From: Nitrospira tepida | GTDB lineage: Bacteria; Nitrospirota; Nitrospiria; Nitrospirales; Nitrospiraceae | NCBI RefSeq assembly: GCF_947241125.1 | Contig: NZ_OX365700.1 | Location: forward strand, 4,436,461 to 4,500,460 | Length of the DNA stretch: 64,000 bases | Direction of reading: 5' to 3' | Shown here: positions 23,106-32,431 of the stretch, in pieces | How the letters are laid out: every line of letters begins with the position of its first letter | Position numbering within the stretch: position 1 is the first letter of the stretch | Notes under the pieces: generated by a model | What the model was told of the DNA's origin: nothing | The model's input: the letters and a program-made list of their open reading frames with translations, nothing else | Database searches by the model: none | Made by a program: the position numbers and the translations under genes

Positions 23106-26100
23106 TCACGATTTCGGCGCGGCCAACGCGCCGGCCCGCGCGTCCTCCGCAGGGGTTTCGACCGCCGGCCGTTCGGCCAAGCGGTGCTGGCCCTTGTAAA
23201 CCAGATAGTAGAGCACGGGAATGACGACGAGCGTCAACACGGTGGAGGCGCCCACCCCGAACAGCAACGAGACCGCCAGGCCCTGGAAGATCGGATCGAG
23301 CACGATGACGAAGGCGCCGACCATCAACGCGGCGGCGGTCAACAGGATCGGGCGCGTCCGGATCGCCCCCGCGCGGATCACCGCCTCGGCCAGCGACCGG
23401 CCCTCCTGTTCCTGAAGCTCGATGAAGTCCACGAGCAGGATCGAATTCCGCACGATGATCCCGGCCAGCGCGATGAAGCCGATCATGGAGGTCGCCGTGA
23501 AATAGGAGCCGGTGGCCCAATGGCCCGGCACGATGCCGATCAACGTGAGCGGGATCGGCGCCATGATGATCAGCGGCGTCACGAACGACTGGAATTGCCC
23601 CACGATCAGCAGATAGATCAGCAGCATGGCGACCGCGAACGCCAGCCCCATGTCGCGGAACGTTTCATAGGTGATGTGCCATTCGCCGTCCCATTTCACC
23701 GCCAGCCGTTGCTCGGACCAGGGGGCGGCCGCGTAGTACTGCTCGATCTCGTAGCCTTCGGCGGGACGGTAGTGCGCCAATTTCTCTCCCACTCCCAAGA
23801 CACCGTAGACCGGGCTCTCCGCCTGTTCCGCGCCGGGTCCTCCGACATCGGCCACCACATAGACGACGGGCTTCTGATTTTTGTGGTAGATGGTTTTGTC
23901 CTCGACCGTCTCCTCCAGGCGCAAGAGCTCGGAGAGCGGCACCATCCCCCCGCCGGCCCGCCGGAGCGCGATCTCGCCGAAATGCTCCAGCCCGGTCCGT
24001 TCGGTCAGCGGCAGCCGCAACACGATCTGCACGGGGCTTTTCTCGTTCGGAATATGCACCAGGCCGATCTTGGCGCCCTCCATCGCCATGCGCAGCGTCT
24101 TCACGATGTCCTCCGACGGCACCCCGGCCAGCGCGGCCTTGGCCCGGTCCACCGTGAACACATACTTGACGAGATCCTGGCCGATCAGGTCATCCACATC
24201 CACGACGCCGGGGGTCGCCTCGAAGAGCGCCCGCAATTCCTTCGCGACCGCCCGCTGTCTCTCATAATCCGGGCCGTAGACTTCCGCCACCAACACCGAC
24301 TGGACCGGAGGCCCCGGCGGCACCTCGACGATCTTCACGTTGGCCCCGAATTGGCGGCCGATCCGCTGGGCTTCGGGCCTCAACCGTTGCGCGATCTCAT
24401 GGCTCTGGGCCGCCCGCTCGTCCTTCGACACGAGATTGATCTGGATATCCGCCTGGTGCGAGCCCTCCCGCAGGAAGTAATGCCGGACGAGCCCGTTGAA
24501 GTTGAACGGAGAGGCGGTCCCCACATAGGCCTGGTAGTCCCGCACCTCCGGCACCCGGCGGATGAACTGGGTCAAGGATTTGGCGACCCGCGCCGTTTCT
24601 TCCAAGGTCGTGCCTTCCGGCATGTCGATGACGAGTTGGAGTTCGCTCTTGTTGTCGAACGGCAACATCTTGACCGCCACATGGCGGGTATAGAACAGCG
24701 CGGATGATCCGAGCAGCAACACGACAATGCTCGCGAGCAGCGCGTAGGTGAGGAACGGCCGGCGGAGGAGCGGCGTGAAGAGGCGGTGATAGAAACGGTA
24801 GGTCCAGCCGCCCGTGTTCCCTTCGTGATCCAGGCCTGGCATGACGACCGTGGATCGGTAGCAGGCCTGGCAGAACCAGGGAATCACGACAAAGGCGACC
24901 AGCAGGGAAAAGAACATGGCGATGGAGGCGTTCACGGGAATGGGCCTCATATAGGGACCCATGAGGCCGGACACAAAGGCCATCGGCAACAGCGCCGCAA
25001 TGACCGTGAAAGTGGCCAGGATGGTCGGGTTGCCGACCTCGTCCACGGCGTAGATCGCCGCCTCGCGGTGTGCACGGCGCCGGAGTTGCAAATGACGGTA
25101 GGTGTTCTCCACGACCACGATCGCGTCATCCACCAGAATGCCGATCGAGAAGATCAGCGCGAACAGGGTCACGCGGTTGATCGTGTAGCCGATCAACATC
25201 GAGGTGAACAGCGTGAGGGCCAGGGTCAACGGAATCGCGACTGAGACCACCAGCGCCGGCCGGGGTCCCAAGGCCAGCCCGAGAAACACGACCACGGCCA
25301 CGACGGCGATGAGCAGATGCCACAGCAGCTCGTTGGCCTTCTCGTTCGCCGTCTCCCCATAGTCCCGCGTCACCGTCACCCGAACGTCCGCCGGAATGAT
25401 CCGGCCATTCATTGCCTCGACGGTCCGGAGCACCTCGCGGGACACCTGCACGGCGTTGACGCCCCGCTGTTTGGCCACCGCGACGGTCACGGCAGGCAAC
25501 TCGTGACTCGTTTCACGTTTCACGTTGAACGTTTCACGGGCGCTGGAAGCGCCAAGGCCGAACCACACATACTGGGTGACCTCTCCCGGCCCGTCGATCA
25601 CATCGGCGACTTGGCGCAGATAGATCGGCCGGCCGTCACGCGCGCCGACGACGAGCGATTCGATGTCCTCGCGGGACCGAAGGAACCGGCCGGTTTCCAG
25701 GGCATATTCCCGGTTCTCGCTCTGGAATCGTCCTGACGGCAAGGCCAGGTTTTCCGCCCGGATCACCCCGGCCACCTCCAGCGGCGTGACCCCATAGGCC
25801 CTCATGCGGGCCTGGTCGATCTGCACCAGCACCTCGCGCGGCCGTCCGCCGACCAGAAATCCTCCGGACGTGCCCGGCACCTTCTTGACCTCTTCCAGCA
25901 GGTGTTCCGCCAACCGGCGCAGTTCGTCGTCGGCATAACGATCGCTCGATAGCGTGAACGTCACGATCGGGACGTCGTTGATGTCCCGCGGCTTGACCAG
26001 AAACGGTCCGGCCCCCGGCGGGAAGCTGTCCTGGTTGGACATCAGCTTGTCGTACAGGTCCACGAGGCTCTGTTCCATCGGCTCCCCGACATAGAAACGG

Positions 26101-26405
26101 ACGATGATCAGCGCGCCGCCGGGCTTCGACATCGAATAGACGTACTCCACGCCCTTGATCTCGGAAATCTTCCGCTCGATCGGCTTGGTCAATTGCGCTT
26201 CGACGATCTGGGAGGAGGCGCCGGGAAACGGCAGGAACACGTCGGCCATCGGCACGATGATTTGCGGCTCTTCCTCGCGCGGAGTGAGGACGACCGCGAG
26301 CAGGCCCAACAGCAGCGACCCGAGTATGATGAGGGGGGTGAGTTTGCTCCCCAGGAAGAGCGAGGCCAGCCGCCCAGAGGGGCCGATACGAGAGGATTGC
26401 GTCAT
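23106..26405 (-). CDS. RND efflux pump, inner-membrane subunit (AcrB/HAE type)
   Basis: A 1099-residue proton-driven exporter with 12 predicted membrane segments in two repeats and two large periplasmic loops. The proton-relay aspartates are D426-D427 in ILVDDAIVVVEN. The pair DD suggests the drug/hydrophobe (HAE) type more than the CusA metal type. Residues 289-301 (RETFNVKRETSHE) interrupt a conserved region before PAVTVAVAKQRG and are encoded by a short-word array in frame. Adaptor and TolC genes precede it, giving a complete tripartite system. Confidence 0.93.
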   Translation of the reverse strand: MTQSSRIGPSGRLASLFLGSKLTPLIILGSLLLGLLAVVLTPREEEPQIIVPMADVFLPFPGASSQIVEAQLTKPIERKISEIKGVEYVYSMSKPGGALIIVRFYVGEPMEQSLVDLYDKLMSNQDSFPPGAGPFLVKPRDINDVPIVTFTLSSDRYADDELRRLAEHLLEEVKKVPGTSGGFLVGGRPREVLVQIDQARMRAYGVTPLEVAGVIRAENLALPSGRFQSENREYALETGRFLRSREDIESLVVGARDGRPIYLRQVADVIDGPGEVTQYVWFGLGASSARETFNVKRETSHELPAVTVAVAKQRGVNAVQVSREVLRTVEAMNGRIIPADVRVTVTRDYGETANEKANELLWHLLIAVVAVVVFLGLALGPRPALVVSVAIPLTLALTLFTSMLIGYTINRVTLFALIFSIGILVDDAIVVVENTYRHLQLRRRAHREAAIYAVDEVGNPTILATFTVIAALLPMAFVSGLMGPYMRPIPVNASIAMFFSLLVAFVVIPWFCQACYRSTVVMPGLDHEGNTGGWTYRFYHRLFTPLLRRPFLTYALLASIVVLLLGSSALFYTRHVAVKMLPFDNKSELQLVIDMPEGTTLEETARVAKSLTQFIRRVPEVRDYQAYVGTASPFNFNGLVRHYFLREGSHQADIQINLVSKDERAAQSHEIAQRLRPEAQRIGRQFGANVKIVEVPPGPPVQSVLVAEVYGPDYERQRAVAKELRALFEATPGVVDVDDLIGQDLVKYVFTVDRAKAALAGVPSEDIVKTLRMAMEGAKIGLVHIPNEKSPVQIVLRLPLTERTGLEHFGEIALRRAGGGMVPLSELLRLEETVEDKTIYHKNQKPVVYVVADVGGPGAEQAESPVYGVLGVGEKLAHYRPAEGYEIEQYYAAAPWSEQRLAVKWDGEWHITYETFRDMGLAFAVAMLLIYLLIVGQFQSFVTPLIIMAPIPLTLIGIVPGHWATGSYFTATSMIGFIALAGIIVRNSILLVDFIELQEQEGRSLAEAVIRAGAIRTRPILLTAAALMVGAFVIVLDPIFQGLAVSLLFGVGASTVLTLVVIPVLYYLVYKGQHRLAERPAVETPAEDARAGALAAPKS
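25501..25538. repeat. Short-word array inside the RND gene
   Basis: The words CGTTTCACGTTTCACG and AACGTTTCACG are repeated within the coding sequence and encode residues 289-301 of the pump without breaking the frame. Confidence 0.75.
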
Positions 26406-26411
26406 TGGTCT

Positions 26412-27470
26412 TTACGGAACGGGCGAAGCGACCGATTGGGCGATCTCCACGCGGGCTCCGTCGCTGCCTTGGCCGCCCTGGACCAACACAGACTCTCCCT
26501 GGTTGAGACCGGAGAGGACCTCGACGTGATCGCCCACCGCCCGGCCCAACTTGACCCACCGGAGATGCGCCAGCGAGTCGGACCCGACGACGTAGACGCC
26601 GGTGAGATCGCCCCGTTCGATCACCGATGTGCGAGGGACGACCAACGTCCGCCCGGATCCCTTGTCCAGTTGCATGCGCCCGAACATGCCGGCCTTCAAT
26701 CCCGATGTGGGAGGCAACTCGACCTTCACGAGCACCGTATGGGTGGCCGGATCGCCGGTCGGGAGAATCTGGGCCACGGAGCCGGACAGCGATCGGCCTC
26801 CGAGCGCATCGATCGCCACGGAAACCCGATCGCCGCGCGAGAGGGATTTCAGGTCGCCCTCCGCCACCGTCGCTTCCAGGCGAAGCTGCCGAGGGTCTTC
26901 CAACCGCAACAGGGGCCGTCCCGGCGAAGCCAGCTCCCCGGCATGGATCAGTTTCTCCGTGACGAGGCCGTCGAACGGGGCCGTCACGACCGTGTAACTG
27001 ACCCTGGTCCGCGCGGCCGTGCGATTGGCCTCCGCCACCTTGAACGTCCGCTCGGCGTTTTCCAATTCCTGTCTGGCCACCGAATCCTGGACGAAGAGAT
27101 CCCGCATCCGTTTCAGGTGCGCCTTGGCATTGTCCGCTTCGGCTTCGGCGCGAGCCAACTCGGCGCGCAGGTCCCGGTCGTCCAACAGGACCAGCGTCTC
27201 CCCCTTCTTCACCGGCGACCCTTCCCGCACGCGCACCTCCTTGACCGCGGCCTGAATCTGGCTGGAGAGCGTGGCCTGCGTGACGGATGCCACCTGTCCC
27301 GTCACCTCCACCCGCAAGGGCACCGGGACGCTCTGCACCTCGATGACCGCGGCCTGGATCGATGGAAGCGCCGCGGAGGTCCCGGCCGGCTGCACCGGCT
27401 CGTCGCGCGGGCCGCATCCGGCGAGCCCACAGCAGAACACCGCCACGACGATCTTCCTGATCATCATCAT
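26412..27470 (-). CDS. RND periplasmic adaptor (membrane fusion) lipoprotein
   Basis: A 352-residue adaptor with lipobox GLAGC near residue 18. A lipoyl-like domain split around a coiled coil follows (SQIQAAVKEVRVREGSPVKKG, then Ala/Glu-rich helices, then ISYTVV-type return VSYTVVTAPFDGLVTE), then beta-barrel and membrane-proximal domains. It links the inner-membrane pump to the outer-membrane channel. The start is uncertain: ATGs at 27479, 27470 and nearby are in frame, and an upstream frame beginning MTYNVRF comes from array-like sequence. The pump gene starts 6 bases after its stop. Confidence 0.9.
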   Translation of the reverse strand: MMMIRKIVVAVFCCGLAGCGPRDEPVQPAGTSAALPSIQAAVIEVQSVPVPLRVEVTGQVASVTQATLSSQIQAAVKEVRVREGSPVKKGETLVLLDDRDLRAELARAEAEADNAKAHLKRMRDLFVQDSVARQELENAERTFKVAEANRTAARTRVSYTVVTAPFDGLVTEKLIHAGELASPGRPLLRLEDPRQLRLEATVAEGDLKSLSRGDRVSVAIDALGGRSLSGSVAQILPTGDPATHTVLVKVELPPTSGLKAGMFGRMQLDKGSGRTLVVPRTSVIERGDLTGVYVVGSDSLAHLRWVKLGRAVGDHVEVLSGLNQGESVLVQGGQGSDGARVEIAQSVASPVP

Positions 27471-27527
27471 CCGGCCCATTTGCTCATCATCATTCCCGGC
27501 GAACCCGCTTCCGAAGCGGACGTTATA

Positions 27528-27620
27528 CGTCATGCGTCATCGGTCAATCGTTGAAAAAGACAGCGCCTGATGCTTCCCCCCCTCGGTCTCGATTGACGAA
27601 TGACGATTGACGACTCTGCT
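27528..27620. repeat. Short-word array between TolC and adaptor genes
   Basis: Words such as CGTCATGCGTCATCGGTCAA and ATTGACGAATGACGATTGACG-like sequence fill this gap within the efflux operon. Confidence 0.65.
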
Positions 27621-27637
27621 CAGCCCTCCGGTATCGG

Positions 27638-29038
27638 CTAACTCCGCCCTTCGCCGCTCACGAGGGCCAATCTGGCCTGCCCCACCTTTAGATCGTAGAA
27701 CGAGCGGAGCCGGTTCTGCTTGGCCTGATTGAGGACAAGTTCGGCGGTCAGGAGATCCAAGACCGGCGCGATCCCGGACTGATACCGGTTGCCGATGATG
27801 CGCAGGTTTTCCTCGGCCTGGGCCACGGCGCTTTCGCTCACGGCGATCCGCTCCTTCGCCGCCGCGACTCCGTAATAGGCCTCGACGACCTCCACTTCGA
27901 TCTCGCGCCGCTTCGCCTCCAATTGCTCGCGCGCCTTTTCCTCCTGCGCCCGCGCCTTGCGGACATGCGCCGCGTCGCTGAGGCCGTTGAAGAGGTTCAC
28001 GCTGAACATGCCGAAGGCTCCGTAGTTGCTCTGGCCGTTCGGGCCCAAGGGAAACGTGCTGTTGTTCTCGAAGCTGCCCTGAAGATTCAGATTGGGGAGA
28101 TACGACGATTTGCTGAGCTTGGTGGTCATTTGCGCCTTGCGCAGCTCCGCCGCCATCATGCGATAGTCCGGTCTGGTGTCCAGCGCGCGCGCGATGACCG
28201 CCTCCAGCCTCTGATCCGCGACCGTCCCCTGGGACAGGCTGTCGGCCGTATCGACCGCTTCATTCAGCCCGATCGCGTGCTGCAAGGCGACCGCGGTGAT
28301 GTGCAGCATTTGCTCCGCGCGAATGGACTCCTCCCGCAGACCCGCCAGGCGGACATCCGCCTGCAAGAGATCGGATTTCACCGTCGCCCCGCTTTTGTAC
28401 CGCGCGGCGATCTGCCTGGCGTTGGCCTCCGCAATCTGCACCGCATCCGTGGCGACCTTTCGAACCGCCTTCGCGAGCGCCAGATCGTAATAGCCCCTGG
28501 TGACGGTGAAGAACACCCGTTGCCTGGCATGTTCATAGCCTTCGGTGGACGCTTGGTGCCCCAACTCGGCGATCTTGACGCCGAGTTGTTCGCGGCCGCC
28601 GTTATAGATGGGTTGGACGAGGTTCAAAGCCGACCGGTAGTTCTCGATCGAGCCGGGACGGTTGAGCGTATTGATGTCGAATCCCGCCTGGGTGAACCGG
28701 CCCTGATTGAGCTGAATGGCGAAAGATTGAGCCGGATTATTCGTGTTGGTCCAGGCTTCGATCGCGTCCAGCTTCGGCAGATAGGCGGCTTTCGCGATCT
28801 CCTGCTGGGCCTCCGCGGAGTGCAGCTCCTGCCGCGAAGCCCGCAGCACGGGGCTGTGCTGCGACGCCAGGTCGAGCGCCTCTTCCAATGTGACGGCGCG
28901 GGCGGCCTGTGCCGCGGCTTCCCCCGCGGGGAGGACGACCGCAATGTTCCATACAACGAGCGCACCGCCGAAACACAGGACCTGCGCAACTCTGCCTACG
29001 GACCAGCCCGTTGATGCCGCCGTTCGATGTCGGACCAT
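27638..29038 (-). CDS. TolC-family outer-membrane efflux channel
   Basis: A 466-residue exported protein with two OEP repeats of long alternating helices (for example EEALDLASQHSPVLRASRQE, and later AAAKERIAVSESAVAQAEEN and NRYQSGIAPVLDLL). It should form the outer-membrane duct of the RND system encoded downstream. The start at 29038 has GGAGGGGGG upstream. Longer in-frame readings would translate the leader repeats at 29051-29545 and are rejected. Confidence 0.92.
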   Translation of the reverse strand: MVRHRTAASTGWSVGRVAQVLCFGGALVVWNIAVVLPAGEAAAQAARAVTLEEALDLASQHSPVLRASRQELHSAEAQQEIAKAAYLPKLDAIEAWTNTNNPAQSFAIQLNQGRFTQAGFDINTLNRPGSIENYRSALNLVQPIYNGGREQLGVKIAELGHQASTEGYEHARQRVFFTVTRGYYDLALAKAVRKVATDAVQIAEANARQIAARYKSGATVKSDLLQADVRLAGLREESIRAEQMLHITAVALQHAIGLNEAVDTADSLSQGTVADQRLEAVIARALDTRPDYRMMAAELRKAQMTTKLSKSSYLPNLNLQGSFENNSTFPLGPNGQSNYGAFGMFSVNLFNGLSDAAHVRKARAQEEKAREQLEAKRREIEVEVVEAYYGVAAAKERIAVSESAVAQAEENLRIIGNRYQSGIAPVLDLLTAELVLNQAKQNRLRSFYDLKVGQARLALVSGEGRS

Positions 29039-29050
29039 GAGATCCCCCCT

Positions 29051-29545
29051 CCATACCAACCTTCGGTTGAGCTGGCCGCCCCTTTGATGGTTCTTGGCGG
29101 CCGGAGAAAACACCTCACGGGATTTCTCCCGCCTTTTCTCCATACCAACCTTCGGTTGAGCCGCGGGCCATACCAACCTTGGTTGAACCGCCCGCTCTTT
29201 ATTGCTGTATCGAATATGATGCGGGCGGAGAAACCCCTTTAGCGTTTCTCTCGCCCTGGTTATGCTTCCATCGGATGGCTTCATTGACGCCCGCGGAGAA
29301 ATCCCTTCAGCGAGTCTTTATTCCTCGAAACCAAGCTTCGCTAGAACCGGCGGCTCATCGGGCGAAGCCCGTCTTCATGGACGCCGCCGGAGAAACACCT
29401 CACGGGATTTCTCCCGTCTTTTCTCCATCCCAACCTTCGCTTGAACCGTCGGCTCTTTATCGTCTTTTCGTAACGGCGCCGGCGGAGAAGCACCTTGCAC
29501 ATTTCCCTTCCTCTGGTTTTCATACGCCGCCGGAGACCTGCCTGC
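29051..29545 (-). repeat. Leader-repeat locus D (about six units, largest array)
   Basis: Tandem and partial units of the leader repeat. Distinct GC stems show compensatory pairing: GGCCGCC 29074-29080 with GGCGGCC 29096-29102; CCGCCCGC 29188-29195 with GCGGGCGG 29221-29228; CCGGCGGC 29347-29354 with GCCGCCGG 29383-29390. The last encloses GGGC 29360-29363 with GCCC 29367-29370. The terminal hairpin lies directly before the ribosome site of the TolC gene. No gene is seen in 29039-29592. Confidence 0.88.
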
Positions 29546-29592
29546 CGCCGATTCCGCCGTGAACCACACCGTCGGTTAAACTCGGCGTCCCT

Positions 29593-29781
29593 TTACTCCT
29601 GAACACCCAGCTTTCGCAAGAGGGCCATCATCGGGCACCAGCCGGTGAAGGCCGATTGGATCAGGTTGGCCGCCACAAACGCGGCGAAGTAATTCCAGTA
29701 AAGATGCACCGTCGCTCCCAGCACAACCGCCGACAGCACGAATGCGCCGGCAATCAGACGCAACCATTCGTTCAGATTCAT
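29593..29781 (-). CDS. DUF2892 inner-membrane protein
   Basis: A 62-residue protein with two membrane helices and the DUF2892 ending FTGWCPMMALLRKLGVQE. The family block NLNEWLRLIAGAFVL is at the start. GGAGGTGA precedes ATG 29781. A relative is at 17551, with which it shares the CP motif near the end. Confidence 0.9.
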   Translation of the reverse strand: MNLNEWLRLIAGAFVLSAVVLGATVHLYWNYFAAFVAANLIQSAFTGWCPMMALLRKLGVQE

Positions 29782-29889
29782 GGGCGTCACCTCCCTCCTC
29801 GCTACCACTTGGAGAGAGTGGCGCGTGGAAAGGATTCATGGCGTGCCGGCGCCCCGATGGCGTCAGGAGCCTCCAGCGCCCTCTGTCGC

Positions 29890-30162
29890 TCACATGGGAG
29901 GAAGTTGGCTCAGGATTTCCCGTTCCGCCTCAAGCCAATCGTCCAGCGCGGACCCCTCTCGATAGCCGCGTAGGGCATGGAGTTCGTACGCCCGTTTCTG
30001 GATCTGGGCGTGGAGGTCTTCGCAGGGTCGGACAGGATAGATGGCCACTCTCGTGGCCGGAGACGCTTCAGCCTCACTTGCCTGCATTTCGGCGGGAGCG
30101 GTCGGCTGTTGCCTCGGTTTTCTCTCCTTGCCTGCGCGGGATGCGGTCGGTTTGATGTCCAT
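29890..30162 (-). CDS. DUF2934 family protein
   Basis: A 90-residue soluble protein. The N-terminal half is basic and probably disordered; the C-terminal half carries the DUF2934 signature IQKRAYELHALRGYREG followed by DDWLEAEREI. The function of this family is unknown. The start at 30162 follows AAGGAGG. A MITE-like element lies about 160 bases upstream. Confidence 0.85.
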   Translation of the reverse strand: MDIKPTASRAGKERKPRQQPTAPAEMQASEAEASPATRVAIYPVRPCEDLHAQIQKRAYELHALRGYREGSALDDWLEAEREILSQLPPM

Positions 30163-30322
30163 GATCAGGCCCTCCTTGTACTGGTCAACCCGGTTGTAGC
30201 CGGCAACCACCATGCCAGCGAGCTGCGACGGCGCCCTGCGGACCAACCATCCGTTGGAACAATGATTTTCGGCAGCAGTGCCCTCAAACCCGGATCAGAG
30301 TGTGAGGAGGCGGCATGAAGAC

Positions 30323-30505
30323 TAACCCGCATTATTCACGAAGGCTTCTACCAACCGCGGATACGCTGCTGCGACGGGCGTGCTCGCCACTCAGTCGGTC
30401 AACATACTGTTGCAAGTATGCCTCCCTCCTTCGCGGCTGCGCTTGCCCGTCTCACGACGCGTCTGCGCGGTTTCGTCACGAAGCATCATGAATAATGCGG
30501 GCTAA
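30323..30505. mobile_element. MITE-like element with CCCGCATTATTCA ends
   Basis: About 183 bases bounded by inverted ends that share CCCGCATTATTCA(C/T)GA: TAACCCGCATTATTCACGAA at the left, and its near inverse complement TGAATAATGCGGGCTAA at the right. Inside is a small palindrome CATACT/AGTATG. There is no coding frame. The layout fits a non-autonomous miniature transposable element. Confidence 0.7.
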
Positions 30506-30583
30506 GGCTACAGTCGAAAGGGCGGACTGGCGCGAGATGCCACAGCCTCTCATCGTCGGAAGGTACGAAGATGCGCCACGACC

Positions 30584-30678
30584 TCCATACCAAGCTTTGC
30601 TAGAACCGGCGGCTCATCGGGCGAAGCCCCTCTTCATTATCGCCGCCGGAGACACCCCTCCAGTGATTACTCTCTAAC
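30584..30678 (-). repeat. Leader-repeat locus E (one unit)
   Basis: One nearly complete unit with the CAAGC/TAG-type hairpin variant, a CCGGCGGC stem with inner GGGC-GAA-GCCC, and the following GAGACACCCCTC block. It overlaps the stop region of the glucan phosphorylase gene. Unlike the other loci it is not next to a start codon; the next gene on this strand begins at 30162, beyond the MITE-like element. Confidence 0.82.
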
Positions 30679-32431
30679 TTTCATGCGAAGTGGACTCTCC
30701 CGCCCGGTTGTTTTGATCCAGATAGCGACCGACGGCTTGATAGGCCATATGCAGGTACTGCGCCACCATCCGGTGCGTGTTGAAAAACGACCCGTTCAAC
30801 GCAATCACGTGACGCATCATGTCGCGATACCGCTCCTGCTCCTGATAGAAACAGGGCAGCACCCGATGCTCCAACGCATCATAGAGCGCCTCCGCATGAC
30901 AGGCATCCAGCCCGGGCTCCGGCTGCTCACAGATGTCGATCCGCTCCCCGATCGCCCAACCGGTCACCCCCTCCACATGCCCTTCGATCCACCATCCGTC
31001 CAGCACACTCAAGCTCGGCAGGCCGTTCACGGCCGCCTTCATCCCGCTGGTCCCCGACGCCTCCAGCGGCGGCACGGGTGTGTTGAGCCAGACGTCCGAT
31101 CCCGCGCAGAGGAGCCTCGCCGTTTGCATATCGTAGTTCGGCAGGTACGTGATCGCCACTATGTCCCGAAGCCGCTCCTTCACCTCATGGACGCGCCAGA
31201 TGATGGCCTTCCCCTCGTGATCGCGCGGGTGCGCCTTCCCGGCGAAGATGATTTGGAGGGGACCGGTCTGTTTGACGATGCCGACGAGCCGATCGAGATC
31301 GTGAAACAGCAGCAGGAAGCGCTTGTAGGCCGTGGCCCGGCGGGCAAAGCCGACCGTCAGGGCATCGCAATTCATGCCCGCGTTCGTGACGCGATTGACC
31401 GTATCGAGCAGCGCGCGTTTGGCTTCCTGATGGGCCTGCCATAGCTCATCGGTCGGAATGCCGACCGCGTAGCGCAGTGACAGAAAATCACGCCGCCAAT
31501 CGGGAAGGTGCCGATCATAGAGCCGCTGAAAGGGCGGGGCGGCCCAGGTCGCGGCATGCACCCCATTCGTGATCGAATGGATCGGGTAGCCGGGAAACAG
31601 CCCGCGGGAGACTTCCCCGTGTTTCATCGCCACGCCGTTGATGTACCGCGCGCACCGGAGCGCCAATTCCGTCATGTTCAACGATGCGTTGTCCCAACAT
31701 GCCGCGAGCAGAGCCCAGAAGCGCTCGCCCAACACCCGGCGGGCCAGATCGGCCGGAAACTGGTCGTGACCCGCGGGCACCGGCGTATGCGTCGTAAAGA
31801 CGCAATGTTCGCGCACGGCTTCCAAAGCCGCCTTGCAGGACATCTGTGGCTGCGATCCCTCTGCCATCCGTTGTTCAAGCAGCCCGAGCACCAACAGGGC
31901 CGCGTGGCCCTCGTTGAGATGGTAGCGATACAGATCCCGGTAGCCCAGCGAGGCCAACATGCGGATCCCCCCGATGCCGAGGATCACCTCCTGGCAGAGA
32001 CGGTAATAGGCGTCGCCGCCGTACAAGACATCGGTCAGACGCCGATCCTCAGCCGTGTTCTGCGGCAGGTCCGCGTCCAGGAAATAGACTGGCACGGCGG
32101 AGCCGGAGATTCCCCTGACCAGATGGCGCCAGGCCCGCAGATGGACGGTTCGACCTTCCACCTCGACGCAGGCCCTGGCCTCCAGCGCTTCCGCATAGTC
32201 CTCGACCGCCCAGGACACGGGCTCTTCCGTCTGATTTCCGGCCGCGTCCAGATGCTGGAAGAAATAGCCGCGCCGATGGAGCAGCGACACGGCGACCATG
32301 GGAATGTCGAGGTCGGCCGCGGAACGGATGGTGTCGCCCGCCAGCACGCCGAGCCCGCCGGCATAGGTAGGCATGCCGGCTTCGAGCCCGATCTCCATCG
32401 AAAAGTAGGCGACCAGCGGGTCTCGCGTCAT
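30674..32431 (-). CDS. glgP: Alpha-glucan phosphorylase (short GlgP-type)
   Basis: A 585-residue glycosyltransferase-family-35 enzyme, shorter than classical glycogen phosphorylase (about 800). It shows [14 protein letters not shown] with the PLP-binding lysine K465, plus [12 protein letters not shown] near 169 and the [12 protein letters not shown] stretch near 214. It releases glucose-1-phosphate from storage glucan or maltodextrin. ATG 32431 overlaps the antiporter stop by four bases (ATGA), so the two are translationally coupled. Confidence 0.92.
   Translation of the reverse strand: MTRDPLVAYFSMEIGLEAGMPTYAGGLGVLAGDTIRSAADLDIPMVAVSLLHRRGYFFQHLDAAGNQTEEPVSWAVEDYAEALEARACVEVEGRTVHLRAWRHLVRGISGSAVPVYFLDADLPQNTAEDRRLTDVLYGGDAYYRLCQEVILGIGGIRMLASLGYRDLYRYHLNEGHAALLVLGLLEQRMAEGSQPQMSCKAALEAVREHCVFTTHTPVPAGHDQFPADLARRVLGERFWALLAACWDNASLNMTELALRCARYINGVAMKHGEVSRGLFPGYPIHSITNGVHAATWAAPPFQRLYDRHLPDWRRDFLSLRYAVGIPTDELWQAHQEAKRALLDTVNRVTNAGMNCDALTVGFARRATAYKRFLLLFHDLDRLVGIVKQTGPLQIIFAGKAHPRDHEGKAIIWRVHEVKERLRDIVAITYLPNYDMQTARLLCAGSDVWLNTPVPPLEASGTSGMKAAVNGLPSLSVLDGWWIEGHVEGVTGWAIGERIDICEQPEPGLDACHAEALYDALEHRVLPCFYQEQERYRDMMRHVIALNGSFFNTHRMVAQYLHMAYQAVGRYLDQNNRAGESTSHES

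Noticed and set aside
23106-26405. CusA/CzcA-type metal pump
   Set aside because: The DD pair in the proton-relay segment and the overall sequence fit HAE-type pumps better; metal export is not excluded.
27638-29284. TolC gene extended to 29284
   Set aside because: The added N-terminus would be translated leader repeat; a signal-peptide start with a strong ribosome site exists at 29038.
29051-29545. CRISPR array
   Set aside because: Units are imperfect, longer than CRISPR repeats, not separated by unique spacers of constant length, and no cas gene is near.
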